DNA of 64,000 nucleotides from Sipunculus nudus (GCA_026874595.1 CM049318.1:49878750-49942749); one strand, 5' to 3'; numbered from the stretch's first letter, positions 23,400 to 36,161 are shown. Numbers and translations: made by a program. The notes: generated by a model from the sequence alone, not told the origin.

Positions 23400-23760
23400 T
23401 CCCCGATTCCTGTGTTGAAGAGACAGAACCAAGCGACAATGGGGTGTACGATCTTGGATATATATGGTCATGATCAACAATAATACAAGTTAAATTCGGT
23501 CTCCAATGAATATTAATATTGTGCCGAAATGGCATATTTTGAAAATCAGCCATTTTTGGAGATGTGTCGCAAACAGGGACAGAACCGAGCGATAATTTGG
23601 ATTGCGCATGGAGTATATGACCTTGGAGTTGGAAATAAGGTCACTGTCAAAAAAAAACCGGTGTATCATAATATCAGGTGTAAATCTGTCACGTATAATT
23701 AATATTGTGTCAAATGGTCAGTAACTGAAAATCAGCCATATTTGAGATCACAAGCATGAG
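23400..23760 (+). repeat. Two-copy imperfect tandem repeat, about 165-bp period
   Basis: GACAGAACC(A/G)AGCGA, TATTAATATTGTG and GAAAATCAGCCAT recur in order in 23421-23560 and 23578-23750. A poly-C run at about 23376-23390 precedes them. Confidence 0.65.
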
Positions 23761-26284
23761 CTTTGATAACATAAATCGAAGGGAGCAGACATTTTGTGCA
23801 TCAAATGTGGCTTCCATACTTCTATACAATCTTGAGTTACTAATTGTTCATAGGTAGCTTTTTGTGAACAATCATTGCATTAAAAAACAGGTTAAACATT
23901 TTTATTAAGATGTTGCCTCTTTTCAAGATTTGTTGTCAATTAAAGGTTAACTTGTCTCAAAATTGCACAGAGATGTTTCTGAGAGCATTTGGTCTGTTTA
24001 TCATATGTCAGTCATAAACTACTATAGACAGGTTATGCTAACGTGCCACTGGACTTGGAGCGTAAACCAACAGATAAATCGGGAACTTTGCACACTTTAC
24101 AAATAATTTGCAAACTTTTCTTATTAATTGAAAGTGTGAAAATTTTATCAGATAGATTTTACAATACACCATTTGCAGAAATTCCTCACCTCATCATGCG
24201 TGGGTATTGATTAAACTACTGGATGTTATTATAAGTAAACATCTGAGAAGTCTAATTAAGCACAAACTGACTTAATGAGGAGTTCAATTTATTGGCGAGT
24301 TTCATGTTACCGTATTGTGCGACAATTTACGTGGATTAGTGTTACACATTTATGCGTGTTCACGCGCCTTTTTCCTCTTATTTGCATTCATTTCCGGTTG
24401 TTTAATTAAAGGACATTCAAGAAGCACTAATTTCAAGATGTAACATTTCTACTTGATGAAAGTTTCCGATCAGTGAAGTAATTGAATGATTCAGAAAACT
24501 ATCACGATCTGGCGCTTACTCAGTGTCTTGAGTGTTTCGATTTGCCTTGTGTTTAATTAAAACTGATTCCTGGAATAGATCAACGTTCTCACATCAAATT
24601 TGCCAATTCTTTTGCATAATGCATTTCTGTTTTCTTTGTATGATTGACGTCAAGGATTCACATCCCTTCAGTAACTTTGTCTTGCTAAATCCTATGATGT
24701 CTTCTGCGTTTAATTAACATCACGGTCTGACATAGATTTGTATTTCCTCCTTCCAGCATTAAAGATGAATGGTAACATTTTATTTATGTAAGGCAGTCTT
24801 GCTTCATCAAATTACCTATCCACTGAAATTGAGGAATTAACTTTTCGCGATGCTTTTGAAAACAGATATTACCAAGTATTGACGCGCCACTCTGAACAAA
24901 TATATTTATCAAATGTAATAACACCATGTGTCTTAAGCAAAACCTGCAAATTCAACCTTTGTCTTAGAAGCAAGCATAGTAACATATGTAGAAACATGTA
25001 CAATAAGCAAAGCTAAATGCTCTCTTTGGGAAGGGGGGTCTCCGTTTATCTCCATTTGTCTTTGTGTGTTAGTGTTTGTGTGATTGTTCAAAACAAAATT
25101 CACGCAATCTTGAACGATATCCCATGGCATCTCCAGGACATTTCGGGAATAGGTCAATGAATTATCGACTAGTTTCGGTGTGGATATGGAATATGATCCG
25201 GATTGAGGAACGTCATCAAGGAATATCTACAAATATAGAATAACTTATGTACGAATGAACCTAGGAATGTAGGGCGAATACGTGAATTCAAACACAGTCT
25301 TGGGAGCATCCCACAATAGGGGCCCCATACATGGCGGAGGCCTCCATGCCATAAAATGCAGATTTGTAGTTCTAACTGAATTCTGCTACTGAATATAGGA
25401 TGTCTGGAAACGCTTCCAGTTAGTGAACAGATGCTCTAAGGTCAAAATGTGTTAAAGGATCGTGTAAAATTGGATATAAAATTGGAATGACTGATTTACA
25501 TGTATTTCAAAAGCTAGTAATACAGGAAAACTCAAAATTTATTTAACATTTAATCAATCATAACCCAAGTAATAAGTCAGTGGCAAATCTTACGCACTGC
25601 CATTCAGTCCTCCAATTCTCATTACAGGGAGGCTCACCTTCACTGATGACTAATTAGTTTAGTAATTTCAACTCATTAGTATATGTTTTTTGTGTGTGAT
25701 TGGTCTTGTTATAAATGAAATGTTAAATTGGTATTACTTGCGTATTGAAAGAGGAATCGGAGCTAGATGCGGCGAGCCAGATAATGACGGTAAAAACGGG
25801 GCTGACTTCAATGATTTTGTTGTATGTTGTATGTTCCACAGGTAAGGATGCGTAAATAAGATATATATTATTCGGTTAGGAGTCTATAGCATTTGTAAAT
25901 CCTACTAACGAGAAACGCCCCTGGAACAAAACCTGCTGGTTTCAAAATCGGACAAATATAACCAACTAAGATTGAATGGAGGAACGTTATTGGCCATGTG
26001 ACTTAGAGTTCTAAGCAAAAGGTTACAGATATCGCACGAGCATGCGCATTACCTGTAATGATGGTCTGGCATATCCGGATCAAAAGAGTCTTTACTGAAA
26101 GATGACGATGACTTGTAGATAGAATTTTTTTTTCTTCCTTTTTTTATATTTTTCCTGTAATCCTTTAAACGTTAATGCATAGACGTAAAGAGGTTGGCTT
26201 TTTGTTTTTGAAGGTTTCATATTCGCGATATTCGTGAAAGGGGAATTATCGCGAAAATTAAACCTTCGTCGAAGACAAATTGAA

Positions 26285-26691
26285 AGGCTTCTGTGGTTCA
26301 TAGAGCACAGGACTCAAAGCCGGGAGATGCTGAGTTCGAATCTCAGCCGAGGCGGTGAGATTTTTCACGGTCGGCCCCCACCCAGGGTGGACGCTCTGCA
26401 GAATGGAAAGGCCGTGCCCAACGGCCGTGTTTCACTCACAAACGAGTGCGTCTTTCGGGGGTTCCTCGGTGATCTAACCCAGCAATGGGGACGATTACGC
26501 ACCCAGGGCCCGCAGGTGCAGAAGTCACCGGGCCTGTTTGACGCCAGGATATAAAACGAGAAGAAACGTGTGATACTGCCCTGTCACGTAATTCGAAACC
26601 GAACCGGATTTGAGTAGATGTACACTATACGTAGTTAAGTTAGCATTTAAAAAATGGAAGCGGTTACCTCCACCAAAAAGTATTAAAAAAA
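26285..26691 (+). mobile_element. tRNA-derived SINE, copy 1, with long target duplications
   Basis: The 5' part looks like a tRNA: GTGGTTCATAGAGCAC stands in for box A, and GAGTTCGAATCTCAGC contains a box B close to GGTTCGANNCC. A body follows with CACGGTCGGCCCCCACCC, CCGTGCCCAACGGCCGTG, and a tail with TTAAGTTAGCATTTAAAAAA ending in TATTAAAAAAAAAA. The element is flanked by AACCTTCGTCGAAGACAAAT at 26261 and AACCTTCGTCGAAGACAAGT at 26693, a target duplication of roughly 22 bp, as expected for LINE-driven retroposition. The same element is at 53317-53717 in reverse. Confidence 0.88.
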
Positions 26692-28254
26692 AAACCTTCG
26701 TCGAAGACAAGTTGATAGGTAAAAGACATATTATGAATATATATTGTATATGCAACGAATGCTATTATCAATCATATCAGATCTCTCAAATTAGCTTTAA
26801 TGAACAATAATTTTCCTCGGTTAATGTTCCCTTGGGTCCTCTTGCAATTGTTAAGATTCTGCGCACAAATTATTTAATATAATTCATTAATATAATAAGG
26901 GTTATACTTTGTGTAGGTCTGTTGTATGGTGAAAGCACTAAAGCAGAACCCTTGAATAAGGGAAATACGCTGATTGAACCCATTTCCTTATTACATTGTC
27001 ATACCTGTAGTTTGTAAAACCTGAACTTTAAAGTGGGCATATCGTTTTATTGTCACCAAGATAACAAATTTCCGTACTTGGGCATCTGTTCATTTATACG
27101 GCCACTGCCATTGTCTCGCACCTGCTGTGAAAAATTCGTCTGATTAATGTAAAATTATTGTCGACCTGCAAATCAAAATTCTGATTACCTGTCGTATGAT
27201 TTTTACAAATTACATTGGTACCAATTCTGTTCTTAATTACTACTGTGGTTATTATCATGTATGATATATCTGCACCAAACGGTAACATTTTTACTTTTAA
27301 TTATTACTATGGTTGATATTATGTATAAAATATCCGTACCAATGAGTGGCTGTCTGGTTAAATAAATAGTTTTAAGAAACTCTTCTGAGCAAATCTGAAG
27401 TCCTAATCAATGACTGGGTCTTGGTAATGGGAGCTCTAATCATGGGGACCTCTGGTTTATGATCGGTGGCGACAAACCTGACAGTGTGTCAATTCGTATT
27501 ACTCTTCCTCAAGTCTCAGATAGTCCCAGATCCAATCCACCGTTAAAAGTCCTATCTCCGGGGAAACCGCTCTCGCTTACTTTCCGTAAGACTCAAAGAA
27601 ACGCCCCATAAACTTTCCTCCATCCCTCGAGGGCCGAAAATAGTTTGATTAACTTGTTCATATATCACGATGTCTGTCTGTTATACCGGAGGATAATAAT
27701 TCCCTGAACTGTATGGCCCTCGCTACCAAATACGACCGGGATGTAATTAGGAAAATGGATGAACTGGCGGAAACCGTGCGGAGCGGTTTGTTTAGTTCAC
27801 GTTGAAATCGTATTTCCAGAATCGACCCTTCCCATGAGAAAAGTCCTTGTTGAAAACCTCTGAAACTTCCGACGGTCTCAGCTGAGTTGTAGTTCTACGA
27901 TCTTTCTAAAGTTAAATAATCGCACGCTGTTTTCTCAAAGTTTATGGTACCTCAGCCGCAGACATGCACGTTTTTACGTCAAGGCTCTCAACGCTGCTTC
28001 TAATGCGGTTTTTGTCTAGTTTCTTTAATCCAAGGCTGCGTATTTGAGAAAATCGGAACCAATTGTATAATTTTCTCTTTAACTTAGTAACTTAGTTTTT
28101 TTTTGTGAATAATTGTAGAAAAAAATATTTGTTATATTTTCTCTCCCGATTCAATTATTTCAAATATGCTGCCTTCAATGAAATTTGGAACTAGTTAAAT
28201 TGTTAACGCCTTGTGATACATTTGCTTGAGCTGTAGCCGTCTGCGAATCAAATA

Positions 28255-28965
28255 TATAAAGTTTTCCGTGTACCCTAATCTTTACAAAATCTATATAATT
28301 CATATTCTTGATAAGATAGGACATACAGAAAAAATGTGTTGTCCATGAGATAGCTATCCTTCAAAATATTTTCTGCATGTCGAATCCAAGCCACCTAACC
28401 TAACTCTCTATAAAGTTTTCTGTGTATTCTTCATCAGTATAATCATCTTTGAATTACAAAAAATAAGGAAGCATCACTTTAAAACCCGTGTATGAGTTAA
28501 AATGGATACAAACTAATTTTAGTATTGCAATCAAATTTCTTACCCTAATCTTTACAAATTCTGTATAATTCATATTCTTGATAAGATAGGACATGCAGAA
28601 AAATGTGGTGTCCATGAGATAGCTATCCTTCAAAATATTTTCTGCATGTCGAATCCAAGCCACCTAACATAATTCTCTACAAAGTTTTCTGTGTATTCTT
28701 CATCAGTATAATCATCTTTGAATTACAAAAAAAGTAAAGTAAAGAAGCACCACTTTGAAACCCGTGTATGAGTGAAAGTAGATAGAAACCAATTTTAGTA
28801 TTGCAATCAAATTTTATACCCTAATCTTTACAAATTCTATATGCTTCATATTCTTGATAAGATAGGACATGCAGAAAAATATTGTGTCCATGAGATAGCT
28901 ATCCTTCAAAATATTTTCTGCATGTCGAATCCAAGGCACCTAACATAATTCTCCTGGAATTATTT
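28255..28965 (+). repeat. Tandem repeat, about 270-276-bp period, 2.6 copies
   Basis: CCCTAATCTTTACAAA starts units at 28273, 28543 and 28819. Each unit continues with CATATTCTTGATAAGATAGG and TGTCCATGAGATAGCTATCC. The 69-codon frame on the minus strand at 28454-28663 translates the repeat and is not a gene. Confidence 0.9.
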
Positions 28966-30524
28966 TTATAAATCAATTAATATTATAAGAAGCTTTGAAT
29001 TTTTTTAAATTTCATTGTCTTTTTTTAAATAAAATTCTGTCGCATTTCGTGTTACATTCTGCTGAAATGTAACACAGGGTACGAGTGCCTTCCGTAAAGT
29101 TCTATTGAAATTCTAATGGAAAGGTTTTGCGTTTTTTTCAGTTTTTTTGTGTCTTTTAACTAGTAATAAGTTAGGGGGTCAAAAAGAATCCCCCCATATG
29201 CACACACACACTTGAGTAAATGAAGGTGTATTTACCCCTGTACAGATGCGGGTTAAAGTTCACAAACGATGGATATATTTCTTTACTGTATTATTACTTA
29301 AAGTCAACGATTAATTTGTAGCTAGCTGGTTACACAGTCTCTGCTGGGGGTAACAGGATTCAGATTTTCAATTTTTTGTCAAGATAAAATATCTGCCTCA
29401 ATTGATGATCCGTTGTCCAGGAAACTAACATACAATCAGTCCAAGATGACATGTTACCTTACAATAAAAGGAAATAACAATGACAAGGGCAGACTTCAGA
29501 CTTCCTAAAGTTTCCTAGTCGAGAAAGTTGGGAGACAGACGGATAATTGTTCACGCGACATTATATATATGATCCGTGCGAGGATGGAAAATGGTTTCCA
29601 TTGATAGACTTCAAGAGTAAAAGAGCGACTGTCGCTGCTGAATATAATGGAAACGAGAGCAGGACCTGTCTGTATATTTTCAGAAGCTTTTATGGTATCT
29701 GCTGGAACGTTAGGGCAAAGAACATCGTCACCCGTTCCGTAGGGGTTTAGACATTGATATTAACGTCATGTTTCACTTACCACCTGTCCTTTCTGTCCCC
29801 TTTTTTTTTTCTTGCCGGAATATAAGAGGCCTCTTGATAACACAAGGGCACTTTGAGGCATTCGTGATAAATGGATACACAGAGCGACAGTGAAACGCTC
29901 AAGTTGATTGGATGAATTACGGCTCAAAGCATATCGGGTCGATTTGGTTCATAATGGGGCAGAAAAAATTTTCCCTAGTCATTCCCTTATACTAAGATCG
30001 CAATTTTGCTACTTAATTATATCCATTTTACGGCCATATTACATTACGAGACAAATCCGCCGTTGACTGTGGTGTGGTTTTCTTTTAATTAAGGATTACT
30101 TTTAACGTCGTCTCATAAACAAGCAACATAATTGCATTTACATTTCCGCTGTCCATGTGGAAGTCAGTCTGATAAGAGCAAGCGTTGTCAGCAGAAGTTT
30201 TACTTGACTTACAAAACGATAATATCATGCAAATCATTGTGAGGGAGTAGATACTTTACTGTGCCGTTGATGTTGTCAAAAATAAAGGATTATTTAATTA
30301 TGAACAAAGTTAACCGTACAGATAAAACCTTGATGAATGCGATCTGTGGAGATGGTACATCAAATCTTCCTAATTGATATCACTTCAAGGGCGACATTTA
30401 TATATTGGATTCCTGGGTAATAAACACATTTCTTGACCGTGTAGGGGCGACTTGGTGCGTGACATTCACTTCCCGGAGAGCATTGTCTGAAACTGCGTTG
30501 ATTGCCATAAATCCGCAACATCCA

Positions 30525-30960
30525 AGTTCAAGTCCAGGCCACTCTTGTTAGAGTCTTGGTCAGAGTCTAGTCCACTTGAGTCCGAGTCCTTGAGGTTCCA
30601 GCCCATGTTCACCTTCTTCGAGTCCAAGTCCAGGTCCAATAGAAATCTCCTTTTAAATTAAATAGCCCTTTTAAGATTGAAAATGGAGAATCGGAATTAA
30701 CACGAAATGTTTATGTTTGTTTGAACATGCATTTTACTCTATTTGTTTACATTTAGCTACCGATGCACGGATGGAGCTTGGTATATGTGTTTTTCTTGTA
30801 GAACTCTGTATTACCCTGTGTATAACTCACACTATTGTGACAGGGCTTTCTTTTCTATTGGATGCGAGATGGATTTGGCCTGATTACTTGAGTCCATACC
30901 TCCGAATAAAAGTCCGACATCAGGACCATCGTCCGAGTCCCTAAAATTGTGCACTCTAGT
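30525..30960. repeat. GAGTCC-rich patches
   Basis: Repeated hexamer-like words (GAGTCCGAGTCC, AAGTCCAGGTCC, AGAGTCTTGGTCAGAGTC) at 30525-30640 and again at 30885-30970. A similar patch lies at about 42285-42400. Class unknown. Confidence 0.5.
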
Positions 30961-31011
30961 TCGCACTCGATTCAAAGTTCGAACAGCCTCTTTTGCATCT
31001 TTGGTGAAAAT

Positions 31012-31340
31012 CCCATCCAGCTTATATTTTGAATTTACTAATTATGTCTCTCATAATATCTTTATTTCTTTCGTTTTCATTTTCTGACGTACTTGTCTGT
31101 AGGATTTCTTGAAGAATGCCATACCTTTTGAAGGGCTGCATATTTTGTCCTCAGATCTTTCGGACAATTTGGAAACTGGTTACTTTGACCTTGGTCTTCA
31201 AAAGCAAATCTGCGGAATCTACGATAAAAACTACCCTTGTAGTTTTTGAAGTACTGCAGAGTTTTTCCATCATATGGGACACCCAAATTCTACCATCACG
31301 TTGTCTCTTGGGGATCCTTTGTGATAGGGTACATTTTAAC
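31012..31340 (+). repeat. Direct repeat R3, upstream copy
   Basis: Shares CAGCTTATATTTTGAATTTACTAA, then TCTGTAGGATTTCTTGAAGA, ATGCCATACCTTTT and TATTTTGTCCTCAG with 34000-34270. The two copies are in the same orientation and bracket exons 32416-32510 and 33735-33900. Confidence 0.75.
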
Positions 31341-31574
31341 TTAATTTTGGGGTTGGAGCTCATCGGGGAGATATATTTCTTTTTGTTGTTCTAGTTCTAA
31401 TAACTATTTTTTATCACTGAACGTGATAAAATGGACCAAGAAAAATGTTCTGCTGTTTACTGTTCTTCGTTTCTGTTATAAAAAAAACATTATTCATATA
31501 TTGCCTGATTTCATTGCCAGAAAGAAATTACTTTATGATTGAAAATGTAAGAGTCATGGCTACATTTTCACCCT

Positions 31575-31624
<50 letters not shown>
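31575..31624. repeat. (TA)n microsatellite
   Basis: About 50 bases of alternating TA within intron 4. Confidence 0.95.
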
Positions 31625-31628
<4 letters not shown>

Positions 31629-32415
31629 TGTTTGTTGCGAGTTGTGTCATTTAGCGGCATTGACATTAATTAGGTTGGTCAGAATCTAACCCCTTCCGTC
31701 CTGTTAAAGTGTAATCTGTCCGATTCTTCGTCAGTGTTCTGAAGGGAACGTCAGCCTTTCTGTTTCTTTGTGTCGAAATTAGAAAATTGACGGAAAGCTC
31801 AGACAAGCAAGACTCTGTTGAAAAGGTATTTCTGTCTACCCTCTGTGCATAAACCGTCAGAGAATTGATAATGTCGAAAAGCTTTCTGCATAACTCGGTT
31901 GCCTCTGTCAATGTCCCTTTGTTCTCGACGGGTTTGGCAGCCCGGTTATATACTCTTCAGAGGAACAGCCGAAATCACAGAACCGAAATCACACAAAGTT
32001 ATAACTGGTGATAAACTGTGATATAATTAACAAGTTTGAGAGCTTGTGAGCAGGTGAACCGGGTATTACTGCAATATTAATAATAAATTATTATTTTTAT
32101 AATTATTAGTTCACATCAGTGTATATTACACGTGTATAAGCTACCTACATATTGTTCGTACTCACCCATTCATTATTTTGCATTTGAAGACCAGTTTCAT
32201 TTCAAATACGGCAGATGGCGCTGCAAGTCCATTCACTGGGTGTATTGTTCTTAGGTTCTGATAGCCCCTTCGGAAAACATTGTTAAATTTCTCCTGAATT
32301 ATGCGAACATATGGAAAAATGCCCCCCTGAGGACACACTTGGCATAGTACACGTGACATATTTTGAGTGGGGCTACCCACCGCTATAATATAGATATTTC
32401 TGATGTATTTTTCAG

Positions 32416-32510
32416 GAACATATGAGCAGCATACGACTTATGTACAACATTGGTTACGGGATCTCCCTCGTGTCACTGCTGATAGCCGTGGGAATCATGC
32501 TCTACTTCAA
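32416..32510 (+). CDS. Class B GPCR exon: TM1
   Basis: Bounded by a TTTTTCAG acceptor and a GTGAGT donor; phase 0 in, phase 2 out. It encodes about residues 124-154 plus two bases of a Lys codon. YNIGYGISLVSLLIAVGIML is a hydrophobic span of TM length and carries the GY..SL.SL...V.I pattern of TM1 in PTH and secretin receptors; YFK begins intracellular loop 1. The phase joins perfectly to the next exon. Confidence 0.93.
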
Positions 32511-33734
32511 GTGAGTTCAAGATGCTTTAGAATTTATTAAATTAAAACAAATGCCATTTTTTTCAACAAAAGATGATAAACTATAGTCATTGGATGTAAG
32601 TTCATATTCTATCCTGATCAAGATCATCAGTGCTATTATAATTATTACTATATAATATATAGAATCTATATAGGAAGAATAGGAAGAGAGGAAACAAAGC
32701 AACGATCTTCTGATATACTACTGGGGTACATTGAGCATATATTGTATACTATATGTTGCATACACTAATACGTTTTATGCGATATATACTTTTATACTAT
32801 CTACGGTATATACTATTTTACCATATGCCGCATATGCTAGTATACTATATGTGGCACATTCTAATATACTTTGTGCGAAATATACTGTTATACTATCTGC
32901 GACATATAATATTTTACTTTATCCGGCATATATTGTTATTGTTATACTAAATGCAAGGCTAGGGACAGTGAACACAGGTGAAAAATTTGATTACTGACCA
33001 ATTTATAGAATTATATATCAGTTATTCTTTTCTTTACCAGGTGATGAATAATAGAATGTATTTGTTAGCTATAAAATCAGTATATCTCAAGGCTTTTCTT
33101 TGATTTCCATAGATCATTCAGAGAAAGGTGTCACGTCGTCGCATTTCCTTGCGGTTATTGCTATTAATCTCTCCATCAAGAAAAGTGTTGTATTTTCACT
33201 TACAAAATACATATCAAGCTCTCAATTTAATGAAACCACTAAAAAGCAACTTTGAACTCTCTAATTAACACTCATGGCTTAATACCTTTGAGAAAAAAAT
33301 AAAGAATTACAGGAAAAAAGGCCTACGCCATTACAGTGAAGCCCCGTTTCTTTTGCCAACACCAGGACGAGATAAATGTTTGCGGTATGTCGGATGGCGG
33401 TTGTTCTGGGGTGTCGTTCCATGAAAAGGCTAAAAGGAGGTCAAAGGATAATCAAGGTTCTTTGGCTCATCTGACCAGCTCAAGACACAGTGTTTGGCGA
33501 ATAGTGTGGTAGGCGAATACTGAGGTCTGCGAATATTGTGATTGGCAAATGACAAACATTAAAATGGAGTAGACAGTACATTATGATTTCGAAAAAGGCA
33601 GGCGAAATTGAGAATTGGTTGCAGATCAACGAATATATACTTCGAAGCTATACTTTTAATACCATATAGGTCCACGTACAGTATGTTCCTCCTCCTTGGC
33701 AGTGTTATATCCTTTTTGTGTATATCATTTACAG
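32511..33734 (+). other. Intron 5 (1.2 kb)
   Basis: GTGAGT donor to ATTTACAG acceptor. It contains a two-copy 96-bp AT-rich tandem repeat (32745-32945) and one mariner-MITE-like end (TACAGTGAAGCCCCG near 33335). The rest shows nothing notable. Confidence 0.9.
32745..32945 (+). repeat. 96-bp tandem repeat, two copies
   Basis: TATACTATATGTTGCA at 32745 and TATACTATATGTGGCA at 32841 start two units built of shorter CGATATATA/TTATACTATCT pieces. Open frames here (65 and 88 codons) are repeat by-products. Confidence 0.8.
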
Positions 33735-33900
33735 AAAGCTACATTGTCCACGCAACACTGTGCACATCAACTTGTTCCTGTCGTTCATACTGCGTTCGTC
33801 CATAACCATATTGAAGGACAACCTGTTCGTGGAGGGACTTGGTCTCGCGTCAGATGTACAGTTTGTGGGGCACAAACCAATCTTTAAAGCCAATGGAACG
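33735..33900 (+). CDS. Class B GPCR exon: intracellular loop 1, TM2, start of extracellular loop 1
   Basis: Bounded by a TTTACAG acceptor and a perfect GTAAGT donor; phase 2 in, phase 0 out. It encodes about residues 155-210. KLHCPRNTVHINLF is the loop-1/TM2 signature LHC.RN.IH.(H/N)LF of PTH-, secretin- and PDF-type receptors. SFILRSSITILKD follows, where the LR....(V/I)KD pattern favours the PTH/secretin branch over calcitonin or CRF types. The remainder, to FKANGT, would be extracellular loop 1. This is the last receptor exon I can find; TM3 to TM7 and the C-terminal tail are not visible downstream. Confidence 0.93.
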
Positions 33901-33999
33901 GTAAGTCGGTATTTCACAATTTTCATTAATGCCTTTGCACATAAATTTAAGAGAGAGAAAAGAGGATTATATCCTCTTTTGTATCTTTAGTGATATTCT

Positions 34000-34270
34000 C
34001 AACCAGCTTATATTTTGAATTTACTAAATATGTCTTTCATGTTGCCTTTATCTCGTCGTTTGTCATTTTTTTGGCGTCGTAGTCTGTAGGATTTCTTGAA
34101 GAATGCCATACCTTTTAAAGTGTTGCATATTTTGTCCTCAGTTCTTTCGGACGAATTTGAAAATTGGTCACTTTGACCTTCATGTTTTTGAAGTACTGCG
34201 GTTTTTTATCAGATTCGACACCCACATTTTTCCATCAAGTTCTCTCTTGCGGATTACTAAATTTGGGGAG
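34000..34270 (+). repeat. Direct repeat R3, downstream copy
   Basis: Matches 31012-31340 in order and orientation (see that entry). Lies about 100 bp after the TM2 exon. Confidence 0.75.
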
Positions 34271-35499
34271 CCAGCATCTTACATAGAAATCTTTCAGCAC
34301 TAACAAAAAATCGATAAAGTCAGAATTAAAAGAATTAAAACCACGATTTTGATAAGAGTAAAACGCGCGTTGGGAAAGATTTTCACATAAACTAGTAAAT
34401 TTTTTTTTACTAAGGTCCCTGAAATAACTGGGTCGTTTGATCTCACAGAACTGAGTGGACAGATTTCTGTCTTTAACAGATGTGGCTAAGCCGTCAACAA
34501 AGTTATATAAAGTGAGTATATGAACGGCCCTGGATCACATTTACGATACACCAGGCTTCCAAACTTATGATATAAGCAGTCAATCTGGTGGTCCCATTTC
34601 AAGCAGTAATGCCTGAGAGATTCGTGTGGAAGTTATACCAATCAGGATTTCTAATGGCGCTTGATCGCCTCTCCGTGTATCGGCTCTTCAGGTTGCATTC
34701 ATGCAGACGTTTGCGTCATCTGTCACATAAAACAACCACTGAATGCCAAGTCTCCGATGGATTATATGAAGTGCAGGCTGCCATGTCCACCGCGGGCAAT
34801 CACTCACATACGGAAAGGTAGATTTCTGTATGGCCTTTCTTCACTGACCTCCAGCCCGGTCCAAATGTTCCCCTTAAGGCAATATAATATTTATACGAAA
34901 AGCCATTTTAACATCGTTCAGCTGTGCACATAGAATTTGTAAAATAAGGGATTTTTATTATATCCCTTGGTGTTCATTACTTAGTTTAACTCTGGAGATT
35001 TTTCTTGAAAAAATATTTACAAGTCTTAAACAGTTTTTGCTGAAGTGTTCATGAATTTATTCTTTGTTTTCTCCTCTGTGAATAAACTAAACATGCAGAA
35101 CTGAATTGGTTCCGTTTTCCCTCAAAAACACAGCCAACTTTTGTTATTTTATTCTTAACCTCAACGTTTGTCACTGTTTTGTAAAAGCAAAATAAAATAT
35201 GTGAAACTGGGGAATATCAGTACCGGCTAGACAGACTATAGAGTCACAAATGAGTCAACGAAACAAAGGGCTGACCCGGACCTCCATGTGTCGTGAAGAC
35301 TCACTTGTGAGGTTTGCGGTAGATCGTACTTCTTCGTTACACAATATTCAACCATAAGTTGAGGATTCGGGCGTGGTCCAAAAAAGCGTTACACTTTGTC
35401 CATACACATCCCTTGCCACATAACCCCTTGCCGAGAGTCTTACTTTGAGGCTGCCTTCATCAAACGGTGTTTTTTTTTTCATTGGGATCGTATAATAAT

Positions 35500-36110
35500 A
35501 CTTTGCCGTAATACTGTGCAAAAATGAAAGAAGCATGAAAGTTGGCAAAAGTTTTCTTTGGAGCTAAATGCCGAAAATAACTTATCTTGGCCAAAACCCA
35601 TGATGGCGGCCAAGTTAGCCGCAAGATTAAAATAAGTCAATAACTTGAGTTATAATGTCGGTAGAAAGCATAACAAGTACTCTATTTCTATGGGGTTTTT
35701 TTGGCTGAGCAATTCAATTTTTGAGGTTCAAAACCTTTCCAGGTACTCATTAGCTTTTTTATCAAGATTTTGGTAATATTTCCATGAGTCCATCGGTAAA
35801 GCTATAAAAAAAATCGGGCAAGTTGAAAGAAGAATGAAACTTTACATAATAGTTGTCCTGACCAAACTCAATATTTTCAGGTATTGGGCCATGCGGGTTT
35901 CATACTATCTCGGTCAAATCTTATATCGCAGCCAAGATGGCCACCGGTTTATAAAATATCAATACATCCGGTTATATTTCTCGAGAAATTCATTTATATG
36001 GGTTTTAAGTCTTTATAGTGACTCTGTGAATGAATTCTGGTGTTATAGGTATTTACATTGTGCTAATTGCCTATTTCAAGCATATCGAAGGGTAAAACTA
36101 ATTTGTTAAA
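35500..36110 (-). repeat. Dispersed 'GATGGC' repeat, minus-strand copies
   Basis: The reverse complement contains GGTGGCCATCTTGGCTGC, CTGAAAATATTGAG and GTTTCATTCTTCTTTCAA, in the order seen on the + strand at 38930-39150 (GGCCGCCATCTTGAATTC, CTGAAAATATTAAG, GTTTCATATTTCTTTCA). A second, shorter piece sits at about 35520-35620. Confidence 0.6.
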
Positions 36111-36124
36111 TACTGTGCTAAAAC

Positions 36125-36128
<4 letters not shown>

Positions 36129-36161
<33 letters not shown>
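36129..36161. repeat. (TA)n microsatellite
   Basis: Alternating TA directly after the minus-strand 'GATGGC' repeat. Confidence 0.95.

Larger units (their letters stand above)
22680..32415 (+). other. Intron 4 (9.7 kb)
   Basis: Begins with GTAAGT and ends with a TATTTTTCAG acceptor. It contains donor-derived tandem repeats (22800-23160), a two-copy tandem repeat (23400-23760), a SINE with target duplications (26285-26691), a 2.6-copy tandem repeat (28255-28965), GAGTCC-rich patches (about 30525-30960), a direct repeat R3 (31012-31340) and a (TA)n tract (31575-31624). The stretches 23760-26230, 26720-28250 and 28970-30520 show nothing I can name. Open frames at 29547-29750 and 31666-31911 are unsupported. 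Confidence 0.85.

Noticed and set aside
26285-26350. Functional tRNA gene
   Set aside because: Only box B is well preserved and a SINE body and A-tail with target duplications follow; it is a SINE head.
34588-34933. Two overlapping frames (77 and 90 codons) near 34.6-34.9 kb as a TM3 exon
   Set aside because: No C...YYW..EG motif and no hydrophobic helix; they overlap in different frames, as in noncoding repeat DNA.
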